A DNA stretch of 64,000 nucleotides from Collinsella aerofaciens (GCA_008671135.1 RQAP01000035.1:19524-83523); one strand, 5' to 3'. Shown: positions 1 to 9,500, counted from the first letter of the stretch. The notes: a model not told the origin generated them from the letters alone. Numbers and translations: made by a program.

Positions 1-828
1 GTCGACCGCGGTGTTGGCGTTGCCGAGCGAAAGGCCATGACCACCCTGGTCGAAGACGTGCATCTCGCATGCAACGCCCTCCTCGGCCATGCGCTGCGCA
101 AACGGGTAGACCTGCGCGATCGGCGCCGTCTTGTCGTCGGACACGCCCCACACAAAGGTCGGTGGCATCTGACGCGAAACATGCGTGGTGGGGCAGATGT
201 CGGCCAGATGCTCGTCAGTTGCCTCGCCGCCCGTCACCATCGACAGGTAGTCGTTGAGCAAATCGCGCCCCGTCTTGCCACCCGTCTTGGGCACACGCAA
301 GTCAATGCGCGGATCGCGCGTCTGCATGTCGCGCACATAGGCAAAGTCGAGCAATGGATAGCCCAGCACCACGGCATCGGGACGAATGTCGTCCGGACGC
401 GCCCCGGCAAGTGCCGCAAAGGGGCCGGTCTTCCACTGTGTTGCCAGCGAGGCGCAAATCATGCCGCCAGCAGAAAAGCCCACGACGCACACGCGCTTAG
501 GATCGACATGCCACTCGTCGGCGTTGGCGCGCACCGTGGCGACCATCTTGGCAAGATCTGCCTGGGGATGCGGAAAGCTCACGTCACCCGTAGAACTCGT
601 GACATAGTTGAGCACAAAGGCCTGGTAACCGTGATCCAAAAACGCAAACGCCACAGGATCCTGCTCATGCGGAGCGATATGCGTAAACGCACCTCCGCCA
701 CAGATAATCACCGCGGGGCGGCGGCCATTCGGTTTATCGGGCAACGGCTCGGCACCCAAATACGTAAACGTCGCCGGATAATCCTCGGTCGGCTCCTCGC
801 CCCACAGCGCATGGTTCTCGACAATCAT
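1..828 (-). CDS. Alpha/beta hydrolase (esterase), 3' end cut by window
   Basis: This gene begins at an ATG at 828 and stays open to base 1, so 276 codons are visible and the C-terminus is missing. It has the alpha/beta-hydrolase layout of carbohydrate esterases and BD-FAE-like enzymes: a glycine-rich oxyanion segment CGGGAFTH near residues 43-50, the nucleophile elbow GFSAGG with Ser119, a likely acid Asp231 or Asp232 in GVSDDKTAP, and His264 in GGHGLSLG. There is no signal peptide, so it is probably cytoplasmic. It is likely to hydrolyse small ester or acetyl-sugar substrates, but the substrate cannot be told from sequence. It is divergent from the PTS EIIA gene. Confidence 0.85.
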   Translation of the reverse strand, partial: MIVENHALWGEEPTEDYPATFTYLGAEPLPDKPNGRRPAVIICGGGAFTHIAPHEQDPVAFAFLDHGYQAFVLNYVTSSTGDVSFPHPQADLAKMVATVRANADEWHVDPKRVCVVGFSAGGMICASLATQWKTGPFAALAGARPDDIRPDAVVLGYPLLDFAYVRDMQTRDPRIDLRVPKTGGKTGRDLLNDYLSMVTGGEATDEHLADICPTTHVSRQMPPTFVWGVSDDKTAPIAQVYPFAQRMAEEGVACEMHVFDQGGHGLSLGNANTAVD

Positions 829-1014
829 ATGTGCTCCCTTCGCGCAAATTATGCGCCCTTATTTTTCGCCTTCAAGCGTACCCCACTTGAACCCGTGGCG
901 CAGAAACACTCCGGCAATAAGTTTCCCTTCAACTGATATATCACATAATCCCAGTTCAGAGGTATCGTTGAGCAGCGTAGAATAGGGGCGTTGACCAAGC
1001 CGCGAAACACATGT

Positions 1015-1024
1015 GAAACGTTTC
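1015..1024. promoter_or_regulatory. Palindrome GAAACGTTTC upstream of PTS EIIA
   Basis: A perfect 10-bp palindrome lies about 50 bp upstream of the EIIA start. It resembles the core of LacI-family (catabolite-type) operators, but it lacks the full cre spacing. A regulatory role is inference only. Confidence 0.3.
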
Positions 1025-1071
1025 CGGCAAACCAAACGCGCGATATGCGCCTATTTAAGTTGGAGGCAACT

Positions 1072-1635
1072 ATGGGTCTGCTCGATTCGCTTAAGTCCAC
1101 CTTCACCTCGACCGGCGAGGCGTCCGTTCCGCCCGCAGCAAGCTTCGCCACCCGCGAAGGCGTCATCTATGCCCCCGTCAACGGCGTGCTCGTCAACCTG
1201 AACGAGGTTCCCGACGAGACGATCGCCTCGGGCATGCTTGGCCAGGGCTATGGCATCGAGCCCATTACCGGCACCATCTATGCGCCCGCCAACGGCCGCA
1301 TCGGTGCCACCACTGTCACCAACCACTCCATCGGCATGATCACCGAGGACGGTCTGCGCGTGTTCATCCATGTTGGCCTGGGCACCGTGGAAATGAACGG
1401 CAAGGGTTTTGCCCGCTTTGTCGAGATGGGCGATGTGGTCAAGGCAGGCCAGCCGCTCATCAGCTTCGACCGCGAGGCCATTAAGGCCGCTGGTCACGAG
1501 GACATCGTGACCGTCATCGTCTCCGAGCTCGATCGTCTTAAGAGCATCGACCATGTCGGCGAGTCTGGAACGCTTATCGGCGGCAACCCGCTCGTCAAGC
1601 TTGGCGACCCGCTGCTGGTTGCCAAGACCAAGTAG
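1072..1635 (+). CDS. PTS glucose-type EIIA component
   Basis: This 187-residue stand-alone EIIA of the glucose family carries phosphate from HPr to EIIB domains of sugar PTS permeases. The ATG at 1072 was chosen because GGAGG precedes it at the right distance; in-frame codons further upstream have no ribosome binding site. The two family histidines are present: His85 in NHSIGM and the phospho-acceptor His100 in FIHVGLGTVEMNG. The beta-rich core APVNGVLVNLNEVPD is typical. No EIIB or EIIC is adjacent, so it probably serves permeases encoded elsewhere, as Crr does in enterobacteria. A strong terminator follows. Confidence 0.93.
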   Translation: MGLLDSLKSTFTSTGEASVPPAASFATREGVIYAPVNGVLVNLNEVPDETIASGMLGQGYGIEPITGTIYAPANGRIGATTVTNHSIGMITEDGLRVFIHVGLGTVEMNGKGFARFVEMGDVVKAGQPLISFDREAIKAAGHEDIVTVIVSELDRLKSIDHVGESGTLIGGNPLVKLGDPLLVAKTK

Positions 1636-1673
1636 CCAGACCCCACGCCACACAGCCAAAAGGCACCTCGTCA

Positions 1674-1706
1674 AGCGCCCACGACCATTTGGCCGCGGGC
1701 GCTTTT
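1674..1706 (+). terminator. Intrinsic terminator after EIIA
   Basis: The stem AGCGCCC/GGGCGCT, with additional GC pairing inside, is followed by TTTT, 38 bp after the EIIA stop codon. Confidence 0.7.
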
Positions 1707-1816
1707 CGTTTGAAAAACCATCCCGCCAATGCCTTATCTGTATAGCCCAAATGAGCCGAGCTGCTAGAATATCGAACTGTATGGATAACTATCATTCAAC
1801 CGTTATGGGAGGATAC

Positions 1817-3220
1817 GTGAACCGCACCAAAATCGCGCAGCTCTATGCCGATGCCGAGCCGCTCGGCGGCCAGACCGTCACCGTCGCCGGCTGGGTCAAG
1901 TCCGTCCGCGACATGAAGAACTTTGGCTTCGTTACGCTCAACGACGGCAGCTGCTTCCGCGACCTGCAGGTCGTCATGAACCGCGAGGCACTCGACAACT
2001 ACGACGAGATCGCCCATCAAAACGTCTCGGCCGCACTCATTTGCACCGGCACCGTCAAGCTGACCCCCGATGCGCCCCAGCCTTTCGAGCTTTCTGCCAC
2101 CTCCATCGAGGTCGAGGGCGTCAGCGCCCCGGATTACCCGCTGCAGAAGAAGCGCGCAACCGTCGAGTTCCTGCGCACCCAGCAGCACCTGCGCCCGCGC
2201 ACCAACCTGTTCCGCGCCGTGTTCCGCATCCGCTCTGTCGCGGCTGCCGCCATCCACCGCTTCTTCCAGGAGCAGGGCTTTGTCTACGTCAACACCCCCA
2301 TCATCACCACGAGTGACTGCGAGGGCGCCGGCGAGATGTTCCGCGTGACCACGCTCGACCCCAAAAATCCGCCCCTCACCGAGTCCGGCGAGGTCGACTG
2401 GAGCCAGGACTTCTTCGGCAAGCATGCAAGCCTCACCGTGTCCGGCCAGCTCAATGCCGAGAACTTTGCCATGGCCTTTGGCGACGTGTACACCTTTGGC
2501 CCCACCTTCCGTGCCGAGAACTCCAACACCACGCGCCACGCCGCCGAGTTTTGGATGATCGAGCCCGAGATGGCCTTTGCCGACCTCAACGACTACATGG
2601 ATAACGCCGAGGCCATGCTCAAGTACGTCCTTAAGGACGTCATGGCCACCTGCCCCGACGAGCTCAATATGCTCAACAAGTTTGTGGACAAGGGTCTGCT
2701 CGAGCGCCTGGACCATGTCGCCAACTCCGACTTCGCCCGCGTTACCTACACCGAGGCCGTCGAAATCCTGGAGCAGGCAGTCGCTGCTGGCCACCAGTTT
2801 GATTACCCCGTCAGCTGGGGCATCGACCTGCAGACCGAGCACGAGCGCTTCCTGACTGAGGAGCACTTTAAGCGCCCGACCTTCGTGACCGACTACCCGG
2901 CCGAGATCAAGGCGTTCTACATGCGCATGAACGAGGACGGCAAGACCGTCGCCGCCGCCGACTGCCTGGTTCCCGGTATCGGCGAGATTATCGGCGGCTC
3001 CCAGCGCGAGGAGCGCCTGGATCTGCTCGAGGCCCGCATCAAGGACCTGGGCATGAATCCCGAGCAGTACAAGTACTACCTTGACCTGCGCCGCTACGGT
3101 TCCTGCAAGCACGCCGGCTACGGTCTGGGCTTCGAGCGCTTGGTCATGTATCTGACCGGCGTGGGCAACATCCGCGACGTCCTGCCGCACCCGCGCACCG
3201 TGGGCAACGCCGACTTCTAA
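1817..3220 (+). CDS. asnS: Asparaginyl-tRNA synthetase
   Basis: This class II aminoacyl-tRNA synthetase charges tRNA-Asn. The GTG at 1817 is preferred because GGGAGGA ends 3 bases before it and the resulting 467 residues match the usual AsnRS length; an in-frame ATG at 1805 overlaps that ribosome binding site. An N-terminal OB fold (VTVAGWVKSVRDMKNFGF) is followed by the catalytic core with motif 2 (TFRAENSNTTRHAAEFW, about residues 228-245) and motif 3 (GLGFERLVMYL, about 435). It is monocistronic and followed by a very strong terminator. The presence of AsnRS together with asnB at 51-53 kb shows direct asparagine charging in this organism. Confidence 0.97.
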   Translation: MNRTKIAQLYADAEPLGGQTVTVAGWVKSVRDMKNFGFVTLNDGSCFRDLQVVMNREALDNYDEIAHQNVSAALICTGTVKLTPDAPQPFELSATSIEVEGVSAPDYPLQKKRATVEFLRTQQHLRPRTNLFRAVFRIRSVAAAAIHRFFQEQGFVYVNTPIITTSDCEGAGEMFRVTTLDPKNPPLTESGEVDWSQDFFGKHASLTVSGQLNAENFAMAFGDVYTFGPTFRAENSNTTRHAAEFWMIEPEMAFADLNDYMDNAEAMLKYVLKDVMATCPDELNMLNKFVDKGLLERLDHVANSDFARVTYTEAVEILEQAVAAGHQFDYPVSWGIDLQTEHERFLTEEHFKRPTFVTDYPAEIKAFYMRMNEDGKTVAAADCLVPGIGEIIGGSQREERLDLLEARIKDLGMNPEQYKYYLDLRRYGSCKHAGYGLGFERLVMYLTGVGNIRDVLPHPRTVGNADF

Positions 3221-3267
3221 TCGTCGGACGCTAGCTCGCGTCGCCACACGCCAACGCTCATCGCATA

Positions 3268-3302
3268 AGCGTCTCTCGACATCGGTCGAGAGACGCTTTT
3301 TT
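3268..3302 (+). terminator. Strong intrinsic terminator after asnS
   Basis: A perfect 13-bp stem (AGCGTCTCTCGAC and its complement) with loop ATCG and a following T tract. Confidence 0.92.
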
Positions 3303-3478
3303 CAACAGCATCCGTCAAGCTTTTGGCAAGTTTTTGGTCAGTTGAGCAGGGCTGTTGAAAACTCGGCCCGCCGTTTGCCGACGACTACCGACCGCCCAGA
3401 GCGCCCTGTGCCCCTGGGAAAGCCCCACGTCCTAGGCTCCATACCGTCGCCACCCAAAACGGAAAGGACGTGGGCACG

Positions 3479-4264
3479 ATGACCGAAGCCGCTGTTGAAA
3501 CCTACGACACCACGACGAGGGGCGCCGCCTCGATGGCAGCCTATCGCGCCGTTCGCATCCTGCAGCTCTTGAGCGAAAACACCGGCGAAGACAAGGCCAT
3601 GCTTTCCGATGAGCTGATCCGGCGCCTCGCCCATCCCGACGACCCCGCCCGCATGCCCATCTCGGCGGCGCGGCGCAGCATCTACACCGCCATCTCCGCG
3701 CTTCGCCATGCCGGATACGAAATTGAGTACAAACGCGGCGTGGGCTACAAACTTCTTACCCGCCCGCTCACCGATGAAGAGATCATCCGGCTCCACGGTA
3801 TGGTCATGCGCAACCGCTCCACGCCTATCGCTATCCGCAAGAGCATGGCGCAGCACTTAGTTGCCATGGCGAGCGCCGACGTTCGCGGCTACCTCGATAC
3901 ACCCGAACCCGCTCCAAGCGCAGGCAGCAAGGCTACCAAGGCAACACGCACGCCCATCAAGCGCATCGGCACGTGCGAGCTCGTCGAGCAGGCCATCGAC
4001 CACGGAACCACGGTGAGTTTTGATATTTCGAGCGTCACGACACGCGGCGAAACCGAAGCAGCACGGATGACACTCCGTCCCTTTGCCATCAGGCAGCGCG
4101 ATGGCATCTCGTATCTGCTGGGAACGGTCTACGACGCCCGAGGCACCGACGATACGCTGCGCACCGTCGAGATCGCCCGTATGAGAAACGTCACCACACG
4201 TCTCCTCGACGGCAAGAAGCTCTTCGCCGCCCTAGACGAGGACGACGCCTCCTCCGCCGCATAA
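3479..4264 (+). CDS. WYL-type winged-helix transcriptional regulator
   Basis: This protein of about 261 residues has an N-terminal helix-turn-helix region (AAYRAVRILQLLSE through AARRSIYTAISALRHAG, then the wing EYKRGVGYKLL) and a C-terminal WYL-like domain (LRPFAIRQRDGISYLLG, TVEIARMRNV). That order fits WYL transcription factors, which usually sense nucleotides or other small ligands. A Ser/Thr/Lys-rich linker (about residues 138-160) separates the halves. The start is either ATG 3479 or GTG 3470; AAAGGA at 3463-3468 suits the ATG better. The gene stands alone between two plus-strand units, so its targets cannot be inferred. Confidence 0.75.
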   Translation: MTEAAVETYDTTTRGAASMAAYRAVRILQLLSENTGEDKAMLSDELIRRLAHPDDPARMPISAARRSIYTAISALRHAGYEIEYKRGVGYKLLTRPLTDEEIIRLHGMVMRNRSTPIAIRKSMAQHLVAMASADVRGYLDTPEPAPSAGSKATKATRTPIKRIGTCELVEQAIDHGTTVSFDISSVTTRGETEAARMTLRPFAIRQRDGISYLLGTVYDARGTDDTLRTVEIARMRNVTTRLLDGKKLFAALDEDDASSAA

Positions 4265-4333
4265 GACCCTCCGCCGCCCATTCGACTACCCGTACCGCCC
4301 ATCCGATTCTGTATTAAAAAACCCGCCAGGCTG

Positions 4334-4361
4334 TTGTAAAAATGGACATCAGCGCTACTAT
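4334..4361 (+). promoter_or_regulatory. Candidate sigma-70 promoter for the TrpXYZ-like operon
   Basis: A -35-like TTGTAA (4334-4339) and a -10-like TACTAT (4356-4361) are separated by 16 bp, about 65 bp upstream of the lipoprotein start. Confidence 0.45.
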
Positions 4362-4370
4362 AGTTCCACT

Positions 4371-4389
4371 TGCACTTTGTCCCAGTGCA
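4371..4389. promoter_or_regulatory. Inverted repeat in the leader of the ABC operon
   Basis: TGCACT and AGTGCA flank a 7-nt spacer just downstream of the predicted promoter. The placement suits a repressor operator. No T-box features were seen here. Confidence 0.35.
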
Positions 4390-4424
4390 GTGTTTCCAGC
4401 CATTTTTATACTGGGGGTAATGAT

Positions 4425-5405
4425 ATGAAGGACATCACCATCAGCCGCAGGAACCTTCTGGTCTCCGCTGGCCTGCTCGCGCTCGCCCCGCTCGCCGGAT
4501 GCGGCGGCAACTCTGGTTCCGGCTCTGCTGCCGCCGGTTCCGACTACACTATCGGCGTTCTGCAGCTCACCGAGCACTCCGCACTCGATGCCGCCAACGA
4601 CGGCTTTGTCAAGGCCATCAAGGAGAGCGGCCTTAAGGTCAAGATCGACCAGAAGAACGCCCAGAACGACCAGTCCACGTGTAAGTCCATTGCTGACAAG
4701 TTTGTGGGCGACAACGTCAACCTGATTTATGCCATCGCCACGCCCGCCGCGCAGGCTGCCGCCGGCGCCACGGCCGATATCCCCATCGTGGGCTGCGCCA
4801 TCACCGACTACGCCGCCTCCGGCCTGGTCCAGGACAACGACAAGCCGGGCACCAACGTCACGGGCGCTTCCGACCTCACCCCGGTCGCCGAGCAGCTCGA
4901 GATGATGCAGAAGGTCCTGCCCGACGTTAAAAAGGTCGGCCTGCTCTACTGCACCGCCGAGTCCAACTCCGACGTCCAGATCAAGGCCGCCAAGAAGGAG
5001 CTCGACAAGCTGGGCCTCGAGTACACCGATTTCACCGTCTCGAGCTCCAACGAGATTCAGTCCGTCGTCGAGTCTGCCGTGGGCAAGGTCGACGCGCTGT
5101 ACTCCCCCACCGACAACACCATCGCCGCGGGCGCCTCGCAGGTGGGCCAGATCTGCAAGGAGAACAAGCTTCCCTTCGTGACTGGCGAGGAGGGCATGTG
5201 CATGGCCGGCGGCCTGTTCACCCTCTCCATCAATTACGAGGATCTGGGCTACGCCGCGGGCGAGATGGCCGTCAAGATTCTGAAGGGCGAGGCCAAGCCC
5301 GAAGACATGCCTATCAAGCACCTCTCGAGCAAGGACCTGGTCGTCGTCAAGAACGACGAGATGGCCGAGGCCCTGGGCATCGACCTTTCCGCTCTGGACG
5401 CGTAA
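4425..5405 (+). CDS. ABC transporter substrate-binding lipoprotein (TrpX-like)
   Basis: This 326-residue secreted lipoprotein belongs to the ABC_sub_bind family (TrpX type). It has a positively charged N-terminus, a hydrophobic core and the lipobox LAGC with Cys26, then a Gly/Ser linker. The mature part has the two-lobe periplasmic-binding fold (GVLQLTEHSALDAANDGF, YAIATPAAQAAA, KVGLLYCTAESNS, DALYSPTDNTIAAG). The family is predicted to import aromatic amino acids such as tryptophan or related small ligands; the ligand here is not determined. It is the first gene of a substrate-binding/permease/ATPase operon. A 200-bp gap with a hairpin separates it from the permease. Confidence 0.88.
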   Translation: MKDITISRRNLLVSAGLLALAPLAGCGGNSGSGSAAAGSDYTIGVLQLTEHSALDAANDGFVKAIKESGLKVKIDQKNAQNDQSTCKSIADKFVGDNVNLIYAIATPAAQAAAGATADIPIVGCAITDYAASGLVQDNDKPGTNVTGASDLTPVAEQLEMMQKVLPDVKKVGLLYCTAESNSDVQIKAAKKELDKLGLEYTDFTVSSSNEIQSVVESAVGKVDALYSPTDNTIAAGASQVGQICKENKLPFVTGEEGMCMAGGLFTLSINYEDLGYAAGEMAVKILKGEAKPEDMPIKHLSSKDLVVVKNDEMAEALGIDLSALDA

Positions 5406-5474
5406 TGCTATACGCGGCATGCGTCTAGAGCCCGTGCTCGCGCTTTAGCTGCGTTATTCAATATCTGAGCCACA

Positions 5475-5507
5475 GGGGCGGGCGCTGTAGACCGGCGTCC
5501 GCCCTGC
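5475..5507 (+). promoter_or_regulatory. Hairpin between substrate-binding and permease genes
   Basis: GGGCGGGCGC pairs with GCGTCCGCCC; the following tract is only moderately T-rich. It may act as a partial terminator or 3'-stabilising hairpin that lets the binding protein be made in excess over the membrane parts. Confidence 0.5.
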
Positions 5508-5608
5508 TTGTTTCAGGTAAAACAAAACGTCTGTCCGCAGCTCTTCTATGCATTGTTACCGCTATTATGGTGAATCACGTGTCCACCCTATCCTAGGAGG
5601 TATGAAGC

Positions 5609-6532
5609 ATGCTCATTGCATTGCAGGGCGCCGTTTCGCAGGGCGTCCTCTGGGGCATTATGGTGCTTGGCGTGTTTATCACGTTCCGCCTGCTCGACAT
5701 TCCCGATATGACCTGCGACGGCAGCTTTGCCCTCGGCGGCTGCGTCTGCGCTGTGCTCATCGTCAATAACAACGTCGACCCGCTGCTCGCCGTGCTGGCC
5801 GGTATGTGCGCCGGCGCCATCGCGGGTGCCGTCACGGGCATTTTGACCACCGTCTTTGAGATTCCCGCGATCCTCGCCGGAATCCTCACCCAGATCAGCC
5901 TGTGGTCCATCAACCTGCGCATCATGGGCAAGTCCAATACGCCAATTCTTGCCAAGGGCACCGTGTTCTCGGCCGTCAGCAATATGACCGGTCTGCCGCA
6001 GTCCACCGTTGCCATCATCTTGGGCATCCTGCTCGCCGTGGCTGTCGTTGCCATCCTGTATTGGTTCTTTGGCACCGAGATCGGCTCGGCGCTGCGCGCC
6101 ACCGGCAACAACGAGTACATGATCCGCGCTCTGGGCGTCAACACCAACTCCACCAAGATGATCGCCCTCGTGCTCTCCAACGCCCTCATCGGCCTTTCGG
6201 GCGCGCTTATCTGCCAGAGCCAGAAGTATGCCGACATTGGTATGGGCACCGGTGCCATCGTTATCGGTCTTGCCGCCATTGTTATCGGTGAGGTGCTCGG
6301 CCGTCTGCTGCCCGGCGGCCTCACGCAGTTTAGCGTCCGTCTTGCCTCCGCCGTCTTTGGCTCCGTGGTGTACTTCCTTATCCGCGCCATCGTGCTGCAG
6401 TTGGGCATGGACGCCAACGACATGAAGCTGCTCTCCGCCGTGATTGTCGCTGTGGCCCTGTGCGTGCCCGTGGTTTGGGAGCGCTATAAGCTCCGCAGCT
6501 CCTACACGAAGGGGGATGAGGCAGATGCTTAA
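5609..6532 (+). CDS. ABC transporter permease (TrpY-like)
   Basis: This 307-residue inner-membrane permease belongs to the branched-chain amino acid/TrpY permease family, with about eight hydrophobic segments. The start ATG at 5609 lies 8 bases after a perfect AGGAGG. The segment GTEIGSALRATGNNEYMIRALGVNT is the cytoplasmic coupling loop that contacts the ATPase. The C-terminus ends in a charged tail that overlaps the start of the ATPase gene by 8 bp, so the two are translationally coupled. Confidence 0.88.
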   Translation: MLIALQGAVSQGVLWGIMVLGVFITFRLLDIPDMTCDGSFALGGCVCAVLIVNNNVDPLLAVLAGMCAGAIAGAVTGILTTVFEIPAILAGILTQISLWSINLRIMGKSNTPILAKGTVFSAVSNMTGLPQSTVAIILGILLAVAVVAILYWFFGTEIGSALRATGNNEYMIRALGVNTNSTKMIALVLSNALIGLSGALICQSQKYADIGMGTGAIVIGLAAIVIGEVLGRLLPGGLTQFSVRLASAVFGSVVYFLIRAIVLQLGMDANDMKLLSAVIVAVALCVPVVWERYKLRSSYTKGDEADA

Positions 6533-7319
6533 GCTCTCGCACGTCAAGAAGACCTTTAACAAGGGCACCGTCACCGAGAAGCGCGCGCTCACCGGCGTCG
6601 ACCTCACCCTGAATGACGGCGACTTTGTAACCGTGATCGGCGGCAACGGCGCCGGCAAGTCCACGCTGCTCAACATGATCGCCGGCGTGTACCCGCTCGA
6701 TTCGGGCGTTATCGAGCTCGACGGCACCGACATCTCGCGCCTGAGCGAGTCGCAGCGCGCCAAGTACCTGGGCCGCGTGTTTCAGGACCCCATGCGCGGT
6801 ACCGCTGCCGACATGCAGATCGCCGAGAACCTGGCCCTCGCCAAGCGTCGCGGCCAGCGTCGCGGCCTTTCGTGGGGCGTCACCAAGGCCGAGAAAGATG
6901 AGTACGTCGAGCTGCTCAAGCGCCTGGACCTTGGTCTGGACACGCGTCTCAACGCCAAGGTCGGCCTGCTCTCGGGTGGCCAGCGCCAGGCACTCACCCT
7001 GCTGATGGCCACGCTCACCAGGCCGCGCCTGCTGCTGCTCGACGAGCACACCGCGGCCCTCGACCCCAAGACGGCCTCTAAGGTGCTTAACCTGACCGAG
7101 GAGATCGTCGACGAGAACCACCTGACCACGCTCATGGTCACGCACAACATGAACGACGCCATCCGTCTGGGCAACCGTCTGATCATGATGCACGAAGGCC
7201 ACGTGATCTACGACGTGGCGGGCGATGAGAAGAAGTCGCTCACCGTAGCCGACCTGCTGCAGAAGTTCGAGGAGGTCTCGGGAGGCGAGCTCGCCAACGA
7301 CCGCATGCTGCTGAGCTAA
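6525..7319 (+). CDS. ABC transporter ATP-binding protein (TrpZ-like)
   Basis: This 264-residue ATPase powers the preceding permease. Walker A is GGNGAGKST, the signature is LLSGGQRQALTLL, and Walker B is RLLLLDEHTAALD, followed by the H-loop TLMVTHNMNDA. The signature and H-loop are intact, so it should be active. The start ATG 6525 is inside the permease 3' end. Two hairpins of the GGGACAG family follow directly after the stop codon. Confidence 0.92.
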   Translation: MLKLSHVKKTFNKGTVTEKRALTGVDLTLNDGDFVTVIGGNGAGKSTLLNMIAGVYPLDSGVIELDGTDISRLSESQRAKYLGRVFQDPMRGTAADMQIAENLALAKRRGQRRGLSWGVTKAEKDEYVELLKRLDLGLDTRLNAKVGLLSGGQRQALTLLMATLTRPRLLLLDEHTAALDPKTASKVLNLTEEIVDENHLTTLMVTHNMNDAIRLGNRLIMMHEGHVIYDVAGDEKKSLTVADLLQKFEEVSGGELANDRMLLS

Positions 7320-7358
7320 AACCTGCCAAAAAGGGACAGGTTTATTTTGGTAGGTTTT
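7320..7358 (+). repeat. 39-nt hairpin repeat, copy 1 (GGGACAG family)
   Basis: This imperfect hairpin (arms AACCTGCCAAAA and TTTTGGTAGGTT) starts one base after the ATPase stop codon. Its exact reverse complement, all 39 bases, is at 46826-46864. The loop side carries AAGGGACAGGTT. Confidence 0.9.
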
Positions 7359-7373
7359 ATCTGCGCAAACGTC

Positions 7374-7413
7374 AAAACCGCCGCTAAGGGACAGGCGCCC
7401 TTGCGGCGGTTTT
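7374..7413 (+). terminator. Terminator hairpin with GGGACAG in the loop region
   Basis: The stem AAAACCGCCGC.AAGGG pairs with CCCTTGCGGCGGTTTT around an ACAGGCG loop. It is the likely transcription end of the TrpXYZ-like operon and belongs to the same motif family as 7320-7358. Confidence 0.8.
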
Positions 7414-7477
7414 CGCATATTATGTCGATAATCCGATATTCAACCAGACATTCTGGCTAAGGACTAAGGAAACTGCC

Positions 7478-9500
7478 ATGAAAAGACTCCCCCGCCTTGC
7501 GTTAGCCACCGCGTTGTTTGCCGGCGCGCTCGCAGGCATCCCAAGTCTCGCTTTCGCGGGGAACCTGCCCGCCGCTATTGACGGCTCCGTGGCCGTCATG
7601 CACACCAACGACATCCACGCAGCTACAAGTACAGCTACAACGCAAGCAAGGGCACCGGCACTGTGGGCTTCGACGGACTGGCGGTTCTCTATAGCGCCCA
7701 AAACAGCGCCCCCGATCTTTTGCTCGATGCGGGCGACACCTTCCACGGGCAGTCCTTCGCCACCATGAGCGAGGGCAAGAGCATCGCCGAGCTCATGGAC
7801 ACCTTCTATGTAGACGGCTACGACGCGACCACGCCGGGCAACCACGACTGGAGCTACGGCGCGGACAAGCTCCGCACCATGACCGGCTACAGCACCACCG
7901 GCACGCCCTTCGCCATGCTCTGCGCGAATGCAACGTCCTCGAACGGCGCATGGAGCTCGAGCATCACGAAGACGCTCGATCGCACCTGGGAGGATAGCGA
8001 GGATCACTCCACATTCGACTACAAAATCAAGGTCGGCGGCGTCGGAGCCATGGATGAGTCGCTAGGTTCCTCGCTGCGCGCGGACCTGGTCGCGGGCACC
8101 AGCTTCTCGAGTGCCGCGAACGCCATCAATGCCGAGGCAGAGCAGCTGCGCAAGGAGGGCTGCGATGTTGTTGTGTGTATCGCGCACACGCTCGACGCAA
8201 AGACCTTTGCCACGCGGCTCCGTGGCGTCGATGCCCTTATCGCAGGCCACGAGCACATCAACCTTAACGAGAAGGTGACGGGAGCCGACGGCAAGACGAT
8301 CCACGTTGTCGAGGCAGGCAGCGCCTTTGCCGAGGTGGGGCTGCTTTCCATTCCGTACAAATACGACACGAATGGCACCGAGACGACCGACGATGACACG
8401 GTCACGGTCCCTGCAGACGGCAGCGACGAGAAGCTCTACACCGCCAAGAACGTCAACGACCTTTTGACAGACCCCGACAAGGGCTCCGACTACCAAAGCC
8501 GCCTTGAAGCCGTCCGCAACAAGATCAAGCCGCTCGACGAGGACTTTGAAAACGAATCGAACAAGGTGCTCGGCACATCCACCACCAACTATTTCTACGG
8601 CGAGGACGCCGCAGGCACGCATGGTTGGGAAATGGTGCGCACCACCGATTCCCCCCCGGCAAGGAGGGCGACACCACCAAGGCCCAGACCATCGGCCACG
8701 TGATTTGCGGCTCCTATCTTGCCCTGACGGGCGCGGACTTCGCTATCGAAAACGCTGGCGGCATCCGCGGCGGCATCGCGGCGGGCAACGTGACCGCCGG
8801 CAACGTCATCGCCATCTCGCCCTACGGCAACACTGTGGAGACCTGGACCATGACCGGCGCGGACTTCCTCGCAGCGCTCGAGCACTCGCTACAAATCAGC
8901 GACGATTGCAACGACAGCTACGAGCTTCAGCAGGCTTATGTGGCGGCCGGTCACAGCGAGCAGGAGGCGCAAGACAAGTACAAGTGGCGCGATGACTCTG
9001 GCAGCGTTCTCTCCTTTGGCGGCATCAACGTGACGATTGATTGGACGCAGCCCGAAGGCAAGCGCATTGTGAGCGCCACACTCACCAAAGACGGCAGCAC
9101 GCTCGACCCCGCCAAGACCTATACCGTCGCCACCAACAACTACATCATCACCAACACGACCGACTTCCCCACCTTCGCAAACGCCACCAAGCACACCGAG
9201 TGGGGTACCTGCGAGTCAGCGCTAAGGGCGCTGATCGGGCAGGACAGCTGGGAGAGCAAGATGACCTCGCTCGCGGGCACCATCAGCTTTGGCTCCGCTG
9301 CCGTGGACCCCACGCCCACACCGGCCCCGACGCCTAAGCCCTCGCCTAAGACGGACACGACGACCACGAAGGTCATCACCAAGAAGACGACCGGTAAGCT
9401 CGCCGCAACGGGAGACCGCACGCTGGCAGTAGTTGGCGCGTGCCTTATCGGCGGCATCATCGTCATCATGCTCGGCATTATCTGGAAGCGTCGCCGCTAA
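7478..9500 (+). pseudogene. Cell-wall 5'-nucleotidase/metallophosphatase, two frameshifts
   Basis: Three successive reading frames (7478 to about 7619, then to about 8655, then to 9500) together encode one UshA-like 5'-nucleotidase of about 673 residues. An N-terminal signal peptide ends near AFAG. Metal ligands are visible: HTNDIH, DAGDTFHG, GNHDWSYG, IAHT and GHEHI. The C-terminal substrate domain has ENAGGIRGG. The end has a Pro/Thr spacer, LAATGD (a variant LPxTG-type sortase signal), a membrane span and KRRR. The first break is explained by loss of one G in the codon after NDIH (canonical NDIHG). The second lies at a C7 tract (8651-8657) where eight C would restore frame. It is either a decayed gene, sequencing error, or phase-variable at the C tract. 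Confidence 0.85.

Noticed and set aside
1796..3247. Long open frame on the minus strand opposite asnS
   Set aside because: It is the GC-driven shadow of asnS; it has no family sequences, and the plus strand has all AsnRS motifs.
4265..4424. T-box leader before the TrpX-like gene
   Set aside because: No T-box sequence or specifier stem was found; only a promoter and a short inverted repeat.
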